A DNA stretch of 64,000 bases from an uncultured Dokdonia sp. (GCF_947496725.1 NZ_CANMDS010000006.1:1-64000), one strand, 5' to 3'. Positions 8,741-18,456 are shown, numbered from the stretch's first letter. Notes: generated by a model from the letters alone, not told the origin. A program made the numbers and translations.

Positions 8741-9550
8741 TTATCTAAGCTTCCAGCCCTTAGTACTCGTGCTGCCCTCTAGCCTATCTTCTACACTATC
8801 TTCAAGTTCTGGAAAGAAGTCTATACCGGTAAGCTTTTCTATCTGATCTACAGAGGTAACAAATGTTTTAAGAGACTTATTTGATGCTTTGTGATTCATT
8901 AAAAAGGCAATCATTTTTGCATCCCCTCCAGATTGATCATAAACAATTTTATAAAATGATTCTGGCACGGTAACTCCTTCTGTGCCTATGGCGCCCATCT
9001 TATCTTTTAGCACACCACCTGTCACTACATAAACTCCATCATACTTCTTTGCCCAGTAACGCACTTGCTGCTCAAGTTCATTCCAGATACCAGCATTAAA
9101 ATCGTGCCTTTGCGGACTAATATTACTTGTCAAAAAAGTTTCTTCATAGGCCGCTTTACTAAACTCCCTATCACCTGCTGGGCACAAATGCCCACGATCA
9201 TATCCAGATTTTTTATAATTACGCCAGTGTGCAGACTCCGTCTCCACTTGAGGGTCTACCTCAAAATAAGGACGTTTAAAGTCATTATTTACAATATGGC
9301 TTTTTTTAAGTTCGTACGCCACCCACTCTGCTTGTTCATCTCTCTCACTATAACTGAGCGAGTAATAATTATGGTGAACCACCTGCCCCGTGGTAGATGT
9401 AGGTAAAAAGTAGGTGTTTGTAGTTGCCTTAGGCTGTCTGCCCTGCTCTATCATAGGAGCATCTACAGCCTTGTTTGCATAGTTTTCAAATACGTACCAA
9501 GCAAGTGTAAAAACAATAACTAGTAACGGATAGGTGTATTTTCTTTTCAT
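8741..9550 (-). CDS. DNA/RNA non-specific endonuclease (NucA/NucB-like)
   Basis: This 269-residue protein has an N-terminal membrane anchor or signal (residues 7-21), so it probably acts outside the cytoplasm. The beta-beta-alpha-metal nuclease motif DRGH is at 118-121, followed by the conserved TSNISPQ and the metal-ligand region FNAGIWNELE at 151-160. Family members cut DNA and RNA with Mg2+ and may scavenge nucleotides or phosphate. It ends before the shared terminator and begins 9 bp after the ABC permease gene. Confidence 0.92.
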   Translation of the reverse strand: MKRKYTYPLLVIVFTLAWYVFENYANKAVDAPMIEQGRQPKATTNTYFLPTSTTGQVVHHNYYSLSYSERDEQAEWVAYELKKSHIVNNDFKRPYFEVDPQVETESAHWRNYKKSGYDRGHLCPAGDREFSKAAYEETFLTSNISPQRHDFNAGIWNELEQQVRYWAKKYDGVYVVTGGVLKDKMGAIGTEGVTVPESFYKIVYDQSGGDAKMIAFLMNHKASNKSLKTFVTSVDQIEKLTGIDFFPELEDSVEDRLEGSTSTKGWKLR

Positions 9551-9559
9551 TAATAAATT

Positions 9560-10660
9560 CTAATTTTTCACATCTAGTGCATCCCTTAGAGCATTACCTA
9601 CAAGCATAAACGCCATTACAAGTAACATTATCGCAATACCAGGGATGATGGCAAGATACGGCTTCCCGAGGATGATATAACTATAGTGATCTTTAATCAT
9701 AGCTCCCCAGCTGGGTGTAGGTGGTTGTGCTCCTATACCTAAAAAACTCAATCCGCTTTCTATAAGGATAGCTCCTGCAAAGTTTGCTGCCGAAATCACT
9801 ATAAGCGGCGCTATAACATTAGGTAAAATATGCTTTACTATGATACGCCCATCTGTATACCCTAGTGCTCTTGCCGCTGTAACATATTGCATTTGTTTTA
9901 CTCCCATCACCTGTCCTCGCACAACACGAGCCACCTCAACCCACATTGTAAGCCCTACTGCGATAAAAACTTGCCAGTACCCCTTACCTAGCGCAAGTGT
10001 AATTGCAATAACAAGAAGCAAGGTTGGGATAGACCAAGTCACATTAATAATCCACATAATAGCGGCATCTACTTTTCCGCCAAAATAACCTGCTAGCGAC
10101 CCCATAAAGAGGCCTATAATAAGTGATATAAAAACTGCTACAAATCCTATAGAAAAAGATATTCTCGCACCTATGAGCATCCTACTCAAAAGATCTCGAC
10201 CGTACTTATCTGTCCCTAGTATAAATGTACGTGGTGATATGTACGCTTTCGCGAAAGCGTTATAATCTTCAACCCCATTTACAGTAACTTTTTTTGGTAA
10301 ACCCACCACTCCGTCACTCATATACGGGGTATATGTGATACCATCGTTCTCTAAATTGTAATCTGCTATAGGTATTTCTGTGTCTGAATTATAACTACCC
10401 GAAAACCATCTAGAAATAAATGATTGCTCTACCTTTAAATCACTTGGAATTGTGAGGATATCTACCGTAAAGCCGGGTGATTGTGAGTGGATAGAGAGGT
10501 GCATCTGGTTTGCATTCTCACTACTATCTGGAGCGATTACATAAGCAAATAAAGCAGCTAGGCCGCATAGTACAATGTACACCAAACTCAAAACGCCCCA
10601 AAAATTTCTTTTAAATTTTTGGAGCGCTAGGCTTGTTAATGAGTTTGCTCTTTGCGACAT
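9560..10660 (-). CDS. OppC/DppC-like ABC transporter permease
   Basis: This 366-residue inner-membrane permease has one N-terminal membrane segment (LVYIVLCGLAALFAYVIA), a periplasmic domain of about 90 residues, then five hydrophobic segments. The EAA loop for the ATPase, ARALGYTDGRIIVKHILPN, is intact, and the C-terminal GAQPPTPSWGAMI is typical of the OppC branch. No partner permease, ATPase or binding protein is adjacent, so it is an orphan here. A palindrome copy encodes AFAKA in the periplasmic part, just before TFILGTDKYGRDL. Confidence 0.92.
   Translation of the reverse strand: MSQRANSLTSLALQKFKRNFWGVLSLVYIVLCGLAALFAYVIAPDSSENANQMHLSIHSQSPGFTVDILTIPSDLKVEQSFISRWFSGSYNSDTEIPIADYNLENDGITYTPYMSDGVVGLPKKVTVNGVEDYNAFAKAYISPRTFILGTDKYGRDLLSRMLIGARISFSIGFVAVFISLIIGLFMGSLAGYFGGKVDAAIMWIINVTWSIPTLLLVIAITLALGKGYWQVFIAVGLTMWVEVARVVRGQVMGVKQMQYVTAARALGYTDGRIIVKHILPNVIAPLIVISAANFAGAILIESGLSFLGIGAQPPTPSWGAMIKDHYSYIILGKPYLAIIPGIAIMLLVMAFMLVGNALRDALDVKN
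10244..10259. repeat. 16-bp palindrome copy 4 (in the OppC-like gene)
   Basis: Exact, in full ACGC...GCGT form. It encodes AFAKA in the periplasmic loop of the permease. Confidence 0.95.
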
Positions 10661-10663
10661 CTA

Positions 10664-12814
10664 TTAATCCTTAATAGTCACAAGCTTATCTCTTCTAATA
10701 TTGTTGATTTTTAAATCATTAAGCACATTAAGCGCTTCTTCTACATAAGCATCTTTTGCTAAATTTTTATGCCAGCGCTCACGCTTTTCTTGAAGGATGG
10801 TATCCTTTTTAAAGAGTTGCTGCTCATAAGGCAGTGAGTTATAAGTAAGCTCTGTGTCATAATCATCTATAGAATCAAACTTCTTTGCAAAAGCTTCGCT
10901 TTTTGCAAGTCTAGCTTTGTACTTATCATAGTTAAGTGACCATTCTTTGTCATCACGGCGCTCCTTGATCCATTTTGCATACTCATCTACTAGTTGTAAA
11001 TGCTCGCTTTTAGACATACGTTGCTTACTGTTTTCTATAGTTTGCTCAAAGTCTACATAACCATCCCACACATCATAATCTGCAGCTTTAATTTTATCCC
11101 AAGGCAAAGGGTTTTCTTGATCGCGCTCACCTATATCTACATATTTAAAACGGTCTGGAACAACTACATCACTCTTTACTCCTTCTAGTTGTGTTGAACC
11201 TCCGTTTACTCTATAAAATTTTTGAGTTGTAAGTTTTAAAGCTCCTAGATCTCCATATGGGTTTTTACGCAAGTAAGAATTAAGGTCTGCTACGTTTTGC
11301 ACAGTTCCTTTACCATATGTTTGTTTCCCTCCTATGATGATGGCTCTTTTATAATCTTGCATTGCTGCTGCAAGTATCTCACTGGCAGATGCAGATATCT
11401 CGTTTACTAAAATCACGAGAGGTCCATCCCACAATACAGAAGAGTCTCTATCTTCTAGCACCTCTGGTTCATCACCGTTAGATGCAACCTGCACAATAGG
11501 TCCATCTTTTATAAACAAGCCAGCTATATCTACGACAGTTTTAAGCGATCCTCCACCGTTGTTTCTAAGATCTATTACAAGTCCCTCTACACCCTCTTCT
11601 TTAAGGCGTTCTATCTCCTTCTTTACATCACTTGCAGCATTCTTCTCTTTGTAATCATCCATTGTAAAGTAGAACTTAGGCAAGTTTACAATACCGTATC
11701 TCTTACCATCCTTAACCACCTCTGCAGATTTTGCATAGGTTTCTTCTAGCTCTACAATATCACGCTCTATTGTAATATCTTTTGTACTACCATCTAGCTT
11801 AGTCTTTACCGTAAGGATTACTTTAGTTCCCTTTGGGCCCTTTATAAACTCTATGGCATCTTGAAGACGCATCCCTACAATGCTCAAGGCATCTTTCTCA
11901 TCTTCTTGACGTACCTTCATAATAATATCACCCTCACGCAGCTCATCACCTCTCCAGGCTGGACCACCAGAAATAATATCTGTGATACGTACTTCTCCAC
12001 CTTTCTTTTGTAGTCTAGCCCCAATACCTTGAAACTGACCACTCATTTGTGTATCAAAACGATCTTTTGCTACTGGAGCAAAATAGTAGGTGTGAGGATC
12101 AAACTCTTCTACTATTGCATTTAAGAAAATTGCAAACCAATCTTTGCGCTCAAGCTCTAATGTAAATTCAAAAAACTCTTTTGTATTATCTGCTACTTCT
12201 TCTCTAGCTTTTGTCTCTAGTTCTTGGTTAGAAAGAATTTCTTTAGGCTCTTTTGCTTCTTTATCATCTTCTTCATCTACCTTTTCTTGATCTTCTCTTA
12301 AATCATAGTAAGAGCTAAGCGCATTAAGCTTGAGTTGCTGTCTCCATCTATTTTTAAGCTCTTTTTTATTTTTTGCAAAAGGTTGCTTTTCATACTCTGT
12401 ATTGAGAATCTCTTCCTTCTCAAAGTCAAAAGGTTTTTTAAGTAACTCTTCTTGTATTTTATTTGCCTCCTCTGTACGTTCTATAAGACGGTTGTAAGTA
12501 AGATCAAAGAAAGATAAATCTTTATCTCGTATCGCATCGTCTATTTGAGTTTTATACTTTTCAAACTCTTCTATATCCTTTTTGTAGAAAAAACGACGGT
12601 ACGGATCTAGTGCGTCTATGTAATCATCAAATACATTTGCAGAAAACTCATCGTTTATATCTTTTGCATCATAATGACCTCGCTCAAGCAAGTAAGCAAT
12701 AAGGTCTAGCAATGTTTTATCTTTATCTGGATCGTCAAACGACTTTGTCGTAAAACTGCAACTCGCAACCGAAAACAATAGTACCAGTGCGATTAATTTT
12801 AAATTCCTCTTCAT
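10664..12814 (-). CDS. Carboxy-terminal processing (tail-specific) peptidase
   Basis: This periplasmic serine protease of the Prc/Tsp family is about 716 residues long. The chosen start gives a lipoprotein signal (MKRNLKLIALVLLFSVASC); an ATG at 12832 is also possible, and the frame is open to 12865. Order: long N-terminal helical domain, PDZ domain (GIGARLQKKGGEVRITDI), then the peptidase core with RNNGGG, NEISASASEI (serine) and GGKQTYGKGTVQ (lysine), and a C-terminal charged domain. Typical substrates are tagged or misfolded envelope proteins. It is divergent from surE. Confidence 0.93.
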   Translation of the reverse strand: MKRNLKLIALVLLFSVASCSFTTKSFDDPDKDKTLLDLIAYLLERGHYDAKDINDEFSANVFDDYIDALDPYRRFFYKKDIEEFEKYKTQIDDAIRDKDLSFFDLTYNRLIERTEEANKIQEELLKKPFDFEKEEILNTEYEKQPFAKNKKELKNRWRQQLKLNALSSYYDLREDQEKVDEEDDKEAKEPKEILSNQELETKAREEVADNTKEFFEFTLELERKDWFAIFLNAIVEEFDPHTYYFAPVAKDRFDTQMSGQFQGIGARLQKKGGEVRITDIISGGPAWRGDELREGDIIMKVRQEDEKDALSIVGMRLQDAIEFIKGPKGTKVILTVKTKLDGSTKDITIERDIVELEETYAKSAEVVKDGKRYGIVNLPKFYFTMDDYKEKNAASDVKKEIERLKEEGVEGLVIDLRNNGGGSLKTVVDIAGLFIKDGPIVQVASNGDEPEVLEDRDSSVLWDGPLVILVNEISASASEILAAAMQDYKRAIIIGGKQTYGKGTVQNVADLNSYLRKNPYGDLGALKLTTQKFYRVNGGSTQLEGVKSDVVVPDRFKYVDIGERDQENPLPWDKIKAADYDVWDGYVDFEQTIENSKQRMSKSEHLQLVDEYAKWIKERRDDKEWSLNYDKYKARLAKSEAFAKKFDSIDDYDTELTYNSLPYEQQLFKKDTILQEKRERWHKNLAKDAYVEEALNVLNDLKINNIRRDKLVTIKD

Positions 12815-12843
12815 AAAATTCAGTATTTTCATGTAACTAGCAA

Positions 12844-12925
12844 TGTACATTAAAAATTGTGCCACAAAAAGAGCGGTGGTCGTAATCTTTTGTTAAACCC
12901 CTCTAGTGCTCATATTAATGTACAA
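12844..12925. promoter_or_regulatory. Inverted TGTACATTAA sites between prc and surE
   Basis: TGTACATTAA at 12844-12853 recurs inverted as TTAATGTACA at 12916-12925, flanking the core of the divergent intergenic region. This could be a pair of operator sites; no regulator is identified. Confidence 0.25.
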
Positions 12926-12961
12926 TTTACGTATTTTCGTGTATAGAACACAACTCCTGCT

Positions 12962-13735
12962 ATGAACAAAAAACCACTTATACTTATTACTAATGATGAT
13001 GGCATCACAGCACCGGGTATACGCAACCTTATAGAGGTTATGCTCAACATAGGTGATGTTGTTGTAGTTGCTCCAGATAGCCCACAAAGCGGTATGGGTC
13101 ACGCCATTACCATAAACGACACTCTCTACTGCGACCCAGTAAAGCTAGATCCAGATGCTACACACAAAGAATACACTTGTTCTGGAACTCCTGCAGATTG
13201 TGTAAAACTTGCAAACCAGCAAATTCTCACTCGCAAACCAGACATTTGTGTAAGCGGCATTAATCACGGCAGTAACTCAAGTATTAATGTTATATACAGC
13301 GGCACAATGAGCGCGGCAGTAGAGGCCGGTGTAGAAGGCATCCCAGCCATAGGATTCTCCTTACTAGATTATAGCCACGATGCAGATTTTGAACCTGCAA
13401 AGAAATATGTAGAACGCATCACAAGACAAGTTCTCAAAAACGGCTTACCTAAAGGTATCGTACTCAATGTAAACATCCCAAAATTACCTGCAGATCAAAT
13501 TAAAGGCACCAAAGTGTGTCGCCAGGCAAAAGCACAATGGGTAGAAGATTTTGACAAGCGCACAAACCCTATGGGAAGAGACTATTACTGGCTTACAGGA
13601 GAGTTTGTAAATCAAGACAAAGGTGAAGACACAGATGAGTGGGCATTATCACAAGGTTATGTTTCTATCGTACCCGTACAGTTTGATCTTACTGCACATC
13701 ACTTTATTCAAGAACTTAATGAGTGGGAAGGATAG
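12962..13735 (+). CDS. surE: 5'/3'-nucleotidase SurE
   Basis: SurE is a metal-dependent phosphatase acting on nucleoside monophosphates. The 257 residues contain the metal site ITNDDGITAPGI near residues 8-19 and SGINHGSN near 99-106, as in the family. It is the first gene of a plus-strand run surE, 95-aa membrane protein, lpxB, NlpC/P60 peptidase and comEC, an order I recall as common in Flavobacteriia. Two palindrome copies, one decayed, separate it from the next gene. Confidence 0.95.
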   Translation: MNKKPLILITNDDGITAPGIRNLIEVMLNIGDVVVVAPDSPQSGMGHAITINDTLYCDPVKLDPDATHKEYTCSGTPADCVKLANQQILTRKPDICVSGINHGSNSSINVIYSGTMSAAVEAGVEGIPAIGFSLLDYSHDADFEPAKKYVERITRQVLKNGLPKGIVLNVNIPKLPADQIKGTKVCRQAKAQWVEDFDKRTNPMGRDYYWLTGEFVNQDKGEDTDEWALSQGYVSIVPVQFDLTAHHFIQELNEWEG

Positions 13736-13741
13736 TAATTA

Positions 13742-13757
13742 CGCTTTCGCGAAAGCG
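13742..13757. repeat. 16-bp palindrome copy 5 (after surE)
   Basis: Exact copy starting 6 bp after the surE stop. There is no T-run, so it is not a standard terminator. Confidence 0.95.
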
Positions 13758-13774
13758 CATCTATCCCCTTTAAA

Positions 13775-13790
13775 ACTTTTCGCGAAAGCG
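13775..13790. repeat. Decayed palindrome copy
   Basis: ACTTTTCGCGAAAGCG keeps the core and right arm but has three changes in the left arm. It lies 18 bp after the intact copy and ends 8 bp before the start codon at 13799. Confidence 0.7.
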
Positions 13791-13798
13791 GAAGAATT

Positions 13799-14086
13799 AT
13801 GAAAAAAGATATTCTCATAGGCATTATTATAGGACTACTAGCAAACACCATAGGCGTTCTTATTTTTTCCTTTTACATAGGCACAACTCAAGATCGCACT
13901 CTTACTAATGTATTACAAACTGCCCTGGCAGAGGGAAGACTTGGTAAAATTATAGCGATAGGTGCCGTTCTTAATCTAGTAGCATTTTTTGGACTACTTA
14001 GACAAGGACAAGATGCACGAGCAAGAGGAGTACTCCTTATGACCATCGCTATGGCTTTTGTGACAATGATATTAATGTTTAGCTAA
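13799..14086 (+). CDS. Small membrane protein of unknown function (surE-lpxB interval)
   Basis: This 95-residue protein has three predicted membrane helices (residues about 5-27, 49-66 and 77-94) separated by a soluble loop (TQDRTLTNVLQTALAEGRLGK). I do not recognise a characterised domain. Its stop overlaps the lpxB start (TAATG), implying translational coupling. The position suggests an envelope-related role, but this is inference. Confidence 0.85.
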   Translation: MKKDILIGIIIGLLANTIGVLIFSFYIGTTQDRTLTNVLQTALAEGRLGKIIAIGAVLNLVAFFGLLRQGQDARARGVLLMTIAMAFVTMILMFS

Positions 14087-15207
14087 TGAAGTATTACATT
14101 CTTGCCGGTGAGGCTAGCGGAGATTTGCACGGTTCAAATCTTATGAAAGCCTTGTATAAACAAGATCCTGAGGCAGAGATACGCTTCTGGGGTGGTGAAC
14201 TTATGCAAGAGGTGGGCGGTACTCTAGTCACACACTATAAAGAAAGAGCCTTTATGGGCTTTATGGAGGTGATTACCAACCTCCGTAAAATTAGTGGACT
14301 TATAAAAGAATGTAAAAGAGACATTGCTAGATTTGAGCCAGATGCACTTATTCTTATAGATAACAGCGGTTTTAACCTACGTATAGCAGAGTGGGCACAC
14401 CCACTAGGTGTCATTACACATTATTATATAAGCCCTCAAGTGTGGGCATCACGATCTGGTCGTGTAAAAAAAATTAAGGCCTGTGTAGATCATATGTATG
14501 TCATTTTACCATTTGTAAAAGATTTTTATGACACATATGATTATGATGTAAACTTTGTAGGACACCCACTACTTGATGCTGTGGCAAACAGAGAGCAAGC
14601 AGATGCTGTGGCATTTGCACAAGAGCATAATCTTGATGAACGCCCTATGATCGCCCTACTTCCCGGTAGCCGCACACAAGAAATTAATGCGATGCTGGAG
14701 GTGATGCTTAGTGTTATACCTAACTATCCAGACTATCAATTTGTGATTGCAGGCGCGCCTAGCCAAGAAGCCACTTTTTACGAGTCATTTTTAAAAAATC
14801 ACGATGTACAACTTGTGATGAATAAAACCTATGACATACTAAGCTTTGCAAACGCTGCACTTATCACTTCTGGTACCGCGACACTTGAGGCTGCAATATT
14901 TAAAGTACCCCAAGTGGTTTGTTATAAGGCAAATGCGGTTTCTTATAGTATTGCAAAACGTATTATAAAAACCAAATACATCTCACTTGTAAATCTTATT
15001 ATGGACAGAGAAGTCGTAAAAGAACTTATACAAGGTGACCTCAACACAAAAAACCTAAAGCACGAGCTAGACAAGATTACAAACGACTCTTATAGAGAGC
15101 AACTGTTTACAGACTATTTTGAACTAGAGAAAAAACTGGGTGGTGCTGGTGCTAGTGATAAAACTGCAAAACTTATTGTAGATATCACAAATAGCGAAAA
15201 CAACTAA
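14086..15207 (+). CDS. lpxB: Lipid-A-disaccharide synthase
   Basis: LpxB is a peripheral membrane glycosyltransferase joining UDP-diacylglucosamine and lipid X to form the lipid A disaccharide. The 373 residues carry AGEASGDLHGSNLM at the N-terminus, YISPQVWASRSGRVKKI mid-protein, ALLPGSRTQEI in the nucleotide-binding half and ITSGTATLEAAIF near the donor site. It is translationally coupled to the upstream membrane protein. Confidence 0.96.
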   Translation: MKYYILAGEASGDLHGSNLMKALYKQDPEAEIRFWGGELMQEVGGTLVTHYKERAFMGFMEVITNLRKISGLIKECKRDIARFEPDALILIDNSGFNLRIAEWAHPLGVITHYYISPQVWASRSGRVKKIKACVDHMYVILPFVKDFYDTYDYDVNFVGHPLLDAVANREQADAVAFAQEHNLDERPMIALLPGSRTQEINAMLEVMLSVIPNYPDYQFVIAGAPSQEATFYESFLKNHDVQLVMNKTYDILSFANAALITSGTATLEAAIFKVPQVVCYKANAVSYSIAKRIIKTKYISLVNLIMDREVVKELIQGDLNTKNLKHELDKITNDSYREQLFTDYFELEKKLGGAGASDKTAKLIVDITNSENN

Positions 15208-15240
15208 CTAATAAGATCACTCCAAATCTCATAGCTACTT

Positions 15241-15714
15241 ATGAAACAGTTTCTTGCCGTATTATCTCTACTACTATTACTTACCTCTTGTGGTAGTTCA
15301 AAAAGAACCACAGTAAAAGACATAAGCACTACAAAAACAGAGCGCATTATAAAGCAGGCGCAAGCATTTTCTGGCACTCGTTATAAATTTGGTGGGACTA
15401 CGCGCAAGGGTATGGATTGCTCTGGTCTTATATATGTTGCTTTTCAAAAAGAAAACATTGTTTTGCCTAGAGTGTCAAGAGATATGGCACAACGAGGCAA
15501 ACCCGTAAAAAATAAAGATATTGACACAGGTGATCTCTTATTTTTTAGAACTTCAAAAAGTAGTAAACGTATAAACCACGTAGGCCTAGTAACAAAGGTA
15601 GATGGCGATGATATCTATTTTATACACGCCACAACCTCAAAAGGAGTACTTACCTCAAATCTTAATGAGCGTTACTGGAATCGTGCTTATGTAATGGCGA
15701 GACGTGTTCTGTAA
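15241..15714 (+). CDS. NlpC/P60 (C40) family cell-wall peptidase, lipoprotein
   Basis: This 157-residue protein has a lipoprotein signal (LLLLLTSCGSS, lipobox cysteine 17) and an NlpC/P60 domain with catalytic cysteine 60 in GMDCSGL and histidine in INHVGLV; IHATTSKGV supplies the third polar site. Such enzymes cleave peptidoglycan stem peptides from the periplasmic side. It lies between lpxB and comEC on the same strand. Confidence 0.93.
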   Translation: MKQFLAVLSLLLLLTSCGSSKRTTVKDISTTKTERIIKQAQAFSGTRYKFGGTTRKGMDCSGLIYVAFQKENIVLPRVSRDMAQRGKPVKNKDIDTGDLLFFRTSKSSKRINHVGLVTKVDGDDIYFIHATTSKGVLTSNLNERYWNRAYVMARRVL

Positions 15715-15776
15715 AACATAATTTACTATCTTTCAGATAATTAATACTTGTAAAAAGCGAGTATTTATAGTTATCT

Positions 15777-17801
15777 GTGAGAAAATTAAATATTCCTATT
15801 TTAACGCTACTCATATCTATCACCATAGGTATAGTATTGTATGACTACCTTAAGACCCCAGCTATTACAGTCTGGGTTTGCTCAATACTCTTATCTCTTA
15901 CTGGAGTCTTACTTAATACATATAGCAGTAAAAAAATCATAGGCTCAGCACTCTTTATGTGCTGTACTTCTGCAATATTTATCACCATAGGTTATCTATC
16001 TAGAACTTATACTGATGATACCCTCTCACAGAATCATTATACACATACTAACACAGAGGGTTCACACACGCTACTTGTCAAAATAAATAGGGAATTAAAA
16101 CCTACGTTGTATCAACATAAGTACCTAGTAGAACTCAAAGGAATAGATAGCACTATTACTACTGGTAAATTACTTCTCAACATTTATAAAGACTCTGCAA
16201 CCATATTACCCAAAACTGGAGAATGGTGGTATGCAAGAACTGCTCTGTTGCCTGTACCCCATCCCAAAAATCCGTATCAGTTTGATTATGGTGCTTATCT
16301 CAATAAGCAACAAATATACAGACAGGTTTCTGCAAAGCCTCAAGAAATGTTGCGCGCTAGTATGGATACGTATGATATGGGTGTGTGGGCGTCACGCTTT
16401 CGCGAAAGCGTAAAAAAGTCCCTTCACCACCAATCTTTTACACCAAGACAACTTGCAGTCATTAAAGCGCTCGTACTAGGCCAAAGACAGGGTATAGATA
16501 AAGAGATGAGTTCTCAGTATGCCGCAGCAGGTATGATGCACATACTCGCCGTGTCTGGACTGCACGTAGGTGTAATTTTACTTATACTAAGATTCTTATT
16601 TGGTTTTATAAAATGGCGGCAACTGCAATGGGTAAAATCACTACTCATTATCTCACTCATCTGGAGCTTTGCCATTATTACTGGCTTATCACCATCTGTG
16701 CTAAGAGCTGCAACTATGTTTAGCTTTCTTGAGGTAGGTGAGCTTCTGGGCGGAAAAAGAAAGTCGCAAGATGCTGTGCTAGCTTCTGCTATATTCTTAC
16801 TTCTACTCGACCCGCTGCTTATCTACCAGGTGGGGTTTCAGCTCAGTTATCAAGCTGTGATAGCGATTTTATGGGTGCAACCTTGGCTAGCCAGTTTCTG
16901 GTCTCCAGAGGTGTTTATATTAAGAAAACTACGGGACGTGGTATCTGTAACTATTGCAGCACAACTAGGTGTTATGCCACTTAGCCTCTTTTACTTTCAT
17001 CAGTTTCCTGGGTTATTTATTATTTCTAATGTTTTAATTATTCCGTTTTTAGGTCTCATACTAGGCGGTGGCTTGCTTGTGTGTTTTCTGAGCGTCACAG
17101 ACCTTCTACCAGAGTTTATAGCACAAACTTATGGAGGTATTATAGATGTAATGAATAATTATATAGCTTGGGTGGCAGGACAAGAAGATTTTGTGGCTAG
17201 ACATATAAGTGTGTCTGCAACACTTATGATACTCGTTTATATGTTTATGATTACTACACTCCTTTTGTGTATGAAATATTCAAAACGCAGACTTATTGTT
17301 GCTAGCCTAGCAACCATAATTTTGACAGGTTTTATCGTGTTAGAAATTAATCAACCTGCTTCTCAACACCTGGCAATACTTAATAGAAGCGCTTCAACAA
17401 CACTTACTCAACTACAAGAAAAGCAACTTACGGTGTTTAATAATGACTCCCTATATCTCACCCACACAGATAGTAGAGTAAAGGCATATCAAGATGCTCT
17501 CAAAATAGATACCGTTGTGCAGAAGTCTCACGGAAATTATTTTCGCTTTAAGCGAAAAGAAATACTTATTGTAGATAGTTTGAGCATATACAATCTTGAA
17601 GAGGCAAATCCAGATTATGTGATACTCACGCACTCGCCAAAAGTTAATATGAATAGACTCATCGAGCGATACCCTAACTGTACAATTATTGCAGACGGGT
17701 CTAATTATCACAGTTATGTATCCCGATGGAAAGCGACTTGTACAAAACAAAAAATCCCTTTCCATAGCACGTATGAAAAGGGAGCTTTTATAATAGATTG
17801 A
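15777..17801 (+). CDS. comEC: ComEC/Rec2 DNA-uptake channel protein
   Basis: This 674-residue polytopic membrane protein is the inner-membrane channel for single-stranded DNA in natural transformation. The start is GTG. Hydrophobic segments lie at the N-terminus, then a soluble OB-like region, then the competence domain with ILAVSGLHVGVILLI and a run of membrane helices. The C-terminal soluble part is short and lacks an obvious full metallo-beta-lactamase domain, as is common in Bacteroidota. A palindrome copy encodes RFRES just before the competence domain, and a second-type palindrome lies near 17540. Confidence 0.92.
   Translation: MRKLNIPILTLLISITIGIVLYDYLKTPAITVWVCSILLSLTGVLLNTYSSKKIIGSALFMCCTSAIFITIGYLSRTYTDDTLSQNHYTHTNTEGSHTLLVKINRELKPTLYQHKYLVELKGIDSTITTGKLLLNIYKDSATILPKTGEWWYARTALLPVPHPKNPYQFDYGAYLNKQQIYRQVSAKPQEMLRASMDTYDMGVWASRFRESVKKSLHHQSFTPRQLAVIKALVLGQRQGIDKEMSSQYAAAGMMHILAVSGLHVGVILLILRFLFGFIKWRQLQWVKSLLIISLIWSFAIITGLSPSVLRAATMFSFLEVGELLGGKRKSQDAVLASAIFLLLLDPLLIYQVGFQLSYQAVIAILWVQPWLASFWSPEVFILRKLRDVVSVTIAAQLGVMPLSLFYFHQFPGLFIISNVLIIPFLGLILGGGLLVCFLSVTDLLPEFIAQTYGGIIDVMNNYIAWVAGQEDFVARHISVSATLMILVYMFMITTLLLCMKYSKRRLIVASLATIILTGFIVLEINQPASQHLAILNRSASTTLTQLQEKQLTVFNNDSLYLTHTDSRVKAYQDALKIDTVVQKSHGNYFRFKRKEILIVDSLSIYNLEEANPDYVILTHSPKVNMNRLIERYPNCTIIADGSNYHSYVSRWKATCTKQKIPFHSTYEKGAFIID
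16393..16408. repeat. 16-bp palindrome copy 6 (in comEC)
   Basis: Exact copy encoding RFRES (residues about 206-210), between the soluble region and the membrane competence domain. Confidence 0.95.
17540..17558. repeat. Second-type palindrome TTTTCGCTT-T-AAGCGAAAA
   Basis: A perfect 9-bp inverted repeat around a single T. Its 17-bp core, TTTCGCTT(T/A)AAGCGAAA, recurs at 49998-50014. It uses the same TTTCGC/GCGAAA half-sites as the main palindrome but spaced by 5 bp. It lies inside comEC, encoding FRFKRKE. Confidence 0.65.
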
Positions 17802-17806
17802 GTAAA

Positions 17807-18346
17807 TTACTTAGACCAAGTGTACACGAAGTCTTCTTGATATTTTGCCCATTTTTCTTGAGTTGTGAGTGTCTTATAGTCGTCATTACTCACCATCTTT
17901 ACATAAATCTCAAGACGTCTAGGGGTATGGTATCCCACAATAGGCTGTATGTAATTACCCTGCTCATCAAAAAATACCATTGTAGGGTATCCTCTTAGTT
18001 TTAAAGCTGCTGCTAGCTCGTGCTGGCTATTACGCCCTTTTCTATTTGGGTCGTGCCTTGGGTTTGTATATACGTTACCTAGATAATTAATTTCTTCAGT
18101 ACCCTCTGCATTAAACTTTACTGCGTAGTAGTTCTCGCTTATAAAAGCGGCTACTTCAGCATTTGCAAATGTATTTTTGTCAAGCATTTTACAAGGGCCG
18201 CACCAGGTAGTGTAGACATCCATAAAAATCTTCTTAGGCTCTTCCTTTTGTGCAGCAAGCGCTTCATCCATTGTCATCCAGTTGATTTCTTGAGCACTTA
18301 TAGATGTTGTCGCTATAAGAAGCAGGAGGTATAGTATTTTATTCAT
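17807..18346 (-). CDS. Secreted thioredoxin-family protein
   Basis: This 179-residue protein has a signal peptide (LYLLLLIATTSISAQ) and a thioredoxin fold with WCGPC (cysteines 49 and 52) preceded by FMDVYTT. The cis-proline region is GYPTMVFFDEQGNYI. It is likely a periplasmic disulfide reductase or thiol carrier. It converges with comEC (5 bp between stops) and is cut off from the upstream peptide transporter gene by a terminator. Confidence 0.92.
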   Translation of the reverse strand: MNKILYLLLLIATTSISAQEINWMTMDEALAAQKEEPKKIFMDVYTTWCGPCKMLDKNTFANAEVAAFISENYYAVKFNAEGTEEINYLGNVYTNPRHDPNRKGRNSQHELAAALKLRGYPTMVFFDEQGNYIQPIVGYHTPRRLEIYVKMVSNDDYKTLTTQEKWAKYQEDFVYTWSK

Positions 18347-18395
18347 TGTATTTATTTAATTATTAAGTCTTTCTAATTACTAGATTCTTACAGAC

Positions 18396-18429
18396 AAAAA
18401 ACGTTCCACAATATAGGGAACGTTTTTCT
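18396..18429 (-). terminator. Rho-independent terminator after the POT transporter
   Basis: Stem ACGTTCC/GGAACGT with A- and T-runs on either side, between the POT transporter stop and the thioredoxin-like start. Confidence 0.8.
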
Positions 18430-18456
18430 TTATTCATATTGTGTACGATTATACCA

